From the NCBI GenBank assembly GCA_030835005.1, contig JAUQWT010000021.1, positions 1 to 7,172 on the forward strand: DNA of 7,172 nucleotides. Direction: 5' to 3'. Below are positions 5,497 through 7,172 of this stretch, piece by piece. A model generated the notes under the pieces. That model worked only from the letters and a program-made list of their open reading frames with translations, made no database searches and had not been told where the DNA came from. Made by a program: the position numbers and the translations under genes. The stretch comes from Ignavibacteria bacterium (lineage in GTDB: Bacteria > Bacteroidota > Ignavibacteria > Tepidaquicellales > OLB5). Numbering within the stretch: the first letter of the stretch is position 1; every line of letters starts with the position of its first letter.

Positions 5497-7172
5497 ATGC
5501 AGAACGGAAAAAATAAAAAGACACCTAAAACAATAGAGCGCGAAGAATACTTTAATAACCGCGAATACAGGCGCAGGATGATGAACAAGAAAAGAAGATC
5601 ATCTAAAAGAAAGTTTGGCCTGTTTGCTGTGTTTGTTCTTATTGTGATTGGCTTTGGAATTGCATTTTCTGCATTCCTGTTCCAGGGGTTGCCGCCTCTC
5701 TCGAGCCTTGAAAATCCGAAGACCGATCTTGCAACAAAGATCTACTCCGAAGACGGTGAACTTATCGATCAGTTCTTTATCGAAAACAGAACAATTGTAT
5801 CGCTGGATGCAATCCCTAAAGATCTTATCAACGCACTTATAGCAACTGAAGACAGAAAGTTTTTTAAGCACTGGGGAATTGATCTCGACAGGATTATGAA
5901 AGCAATGTTCAAGAACATTACCAGCCTTTCTATCAAAGAGGGTGCCAGCACTATAACTCAGCAGCTTGCACGTAACCTATATAGAGCCGAGATCGGAAGG
6001 GCAATATCAATTACCCGTAAATTAAAAGAAGCAATTACAGCCGTTCAGATAGAAAAAACTTACACTAAAGATGAAATCCTGTTATTATACCTAAACCAGG
6101 TTTATTTCGGCAGGGGAGCTTATGGCGTTGAAGCGGCAGCAAAAACATTTTTCGATAAATCTGTAACTGAGCTTACTCTTGATGAATGTGCAATGCTTGT
6201 TGGTATGGTGAAGAACCCTTCCGGGTATTACGACCCGATTGAAAACCCCGAGAGCTGCCTTGATAGACGTAATACTGTGCTCAACAACATGTACGAAGAA
6301 AGCTATATTACGAAGGAAGTATTTGACCTTGCTAAAAACGATCCCATAAAAGCTCAGCCTAAGACGATTCAGAAGCAAAGTATGGGTCTAGGCGGACAGT
6401 TCAGCGAATACGTTAGACAGCTGCTGGAAAAGAAAGCGGAAAAATACGGTTTTAATATATATCGTGACGGACTAATTGTTACAACTTCATTGAACAGCAA
6501 AATGCAGAAGCATGCAGTGGATGCTGTCACAAACCAGTTAAAGGATTTCCAGAAGTCGTTTAATTCAACATGGAACTGGAAAGGTAACCGCGATCTGTTG
6601 AATGATGCAATTGACAGGTATATTAAACAGAGCGATGAATATAAGAAAGCAAAAACAGATGCGGACCGGCAGAAAGTTTATAACAAACTTAAACTGGACC
6701 AGGCGTTTGTTGAAAAAGTTAAAGAGAGAGAAATAGCAGTGCAGGTTGGCTTTGTTTGCATCGATCCCAAAACCGGCCAGATCAAAGCAATGGTAGGCCA
6801 GAATCCTGCCTTCCCGTTCAAATACGGGCTGAATCATGTAACACAGATTAAGCGTCAGCCGGGCTCAAGTTTTAAAGCTTTTGTATATACTACGGCAATT
6901 GATAACGGTTACTCACCGGCATACTCTATAAGCAACGATCCTTTGAGAGTTGTTATCGGCGGTCAGACATGGTCGCCCAAAGGCGGCGGAACCGGGGGTA
7001 TGGTAAGCTTAAGAGAAGGTATTACACGTTCAATTAATGTTGTTGCTGTCAGAACATCTATGGAGCTAGCTCCTATGGATCAGGTCATAAAGCTTGCGCA
7101 CAGGATGGGAATTAACTCTGAGCTCCCCAATGTACTTTCTCTTGCTCTTGGAGTCGGAGAAGTTTCTCCTCT
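5497..7172 (+). CDS. mrcA: Class A penicillin-binding protein, PBP1A family (5' part, runs off the window)
   Basis: This bifunctional enzyme polymerises lipid II (glycosyltransferase GT51) and cross-links stem peptides (transpeptidase) on the periplasmic side of the inner membrane. The visible 558 residues show a strongly basic cytoplasmic tail (1-39), one signal-anchor helix (about 41-63), then GT51 with ATEDRKFFKHWGID around the catalytic Glu118, EGASTITQQLARNLY at 148-162, RKLKEAI at 174-180, and KDEILLLYLNQVYFGRGAYG with Glu193. The transpeptidase begins near 415 (VGFVCIDPKTGQIKAMVG). It has RQPGSSFK with nucleophile Ser457 and Lys460, and SIN at 512-514. The KTG motif and C-terminus lie beyond the right edge. 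A charged, helix-prone linker (about 364-412) joins the two halves. ATG 5497 has no obvious Shine-Dalgarno, but a cytoplasmic tail directly before the anchor fits. It probably shares a transcript with the lpxH-like gene. Family is certain; orthology to a particular named PBP1 is not. Confidence 0.92.
   Translation, partial: MQNGKNKKTPKTIEREEYFNNREYRRRMMNKKRRSSKRKFGLFAVFVLIVIGFGIAFSAFLFQGLPPLSSLENPKTDLATKIYSEDGELIDQFFIENRTIVSLDAIPKDLINALIATEDRKFFKHWGIDLDRIMKAMFKNITSLSIKEGASTITQQLARNLYRAEIGRAISITRKLKEAITAVQIEKTYTKDEILLLYLNQVYFGRGAYGVEAAAKTFFDKSVTELTLDECAMLVGMVKNPSGYYDPIENPESCLDRRNTVLNNMYEESYITKEVFDLAKNDPIKAQPKTIQKQSMGLGGQFSEYVRQLLEKKAEKYGFNIYRDGLIVTTSLNSKMQKHAVDAVTNQLKDFQKSFNSTWNWKGNRDLLNDAIDRYIKQSDEYKKAKTDADRQKVYNKLKLDQAFVEKVKEREIAVQVGFVCIDPKTGQIKAMVGQNPAFPFKYGLNHVTQIKRQPGSSFKAFVYTTAIDNGYSPAYSISNDPLRVVIGGQTWSPKGGGTGGMVSLREGITRSINVVAVRTSMELAPMDQVIKLAHRMGINSELPNVLSLALGVGEVSP

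Noticed and set aside
5569..5622. Frameshift or start misplacement near the Lys/Arg-rich start of the PBP gene
   Set aside because: The frame is continuous from ATG 5497 through the anchor helix and all GT51 motifs; a basic cytoplasmic tail is normal for class A PBPs.

Overview
The window is about 7.2 kb of ordinary-density bacterial chromosome at moderate GC (roughly 40%), with every gene on the + strand. The proteins suggest a Gram-negative bacterium of the Bacteroidota/Chlorobiota/Ignavibacteria group. The LpxH-type hydrolase is the Bacteroidota form, a signal-peptide protein has a likely outer-membrane beta-barrel, and Shine-Dalgarno sequences are weak or absent. One intergenic region also carries a good match to the Bacteroidota-type promoter (TTG, 20 bp, TAnnTTTG). 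Ignavibacteria-like is my best guess; this is inference from sequence style, not a database match.

Layout. (1) Positions 1-117 hold the last 38 codons of an unrecognised gene. (2) Positions 118-260 are non-coding, with a degenerate 7-bp tandem array and then a candidate promoter. (3) Positions 261-1001 encode a secreted, probably beta-barrel protein of unknown function. (4) Positions 1023-4585 hold three nucleotide-sugar genes: an RmlB-like sugar-nucleotide 4,6-dehydratase, a WbpA/WecC-type UDP-N-acetylhexosamine 6-dehydrogenase and a non-hydrolysing UDP-GlcNAc 2-epimerase. (5) A 115-bp gap contains two weak hairpins and a possible promoter. (6) Positions 4701-5477 encode a UDP-2,3-diacylglucosamine hydrolase (LpxH-like, lipid A pathway). 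(7) A class A penicillin-binding protein (PBP1A family) starts at 5497 and runs off the right edge.

The common theme is cell-envelope construction. The epimerase and dehydrogenase together would turn UDP-GlcNAc into an acidic amino sugar nucleotide (UDP-ManNAcA or a related uronate). The dehydratase would supply a 4-keto-6-deoxy sugar nucleotide. Both are precursors for O-antigen, capsule or exopolysaccharide. LpxH acts in lipid A synthesis and the PBP polymerises and cross-links peptidoglycan. No glycosyltransferases, flippase or polymerase are visible, so the polysaccharide locus is either incomplete here or dispersed in the genome.

I found no CRISPR array, tRNA, rRNA, insertion sequence, toxin-antitoxin pair or defence system, and no convincing undescribed multi-gene system. 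The points most worth a second look are the heptamer array at 116-157, the motif departures in the RmlB-like dehydratase, the orphan barrel protein with its candidate promoter, and three genes that can only begin at TTG.
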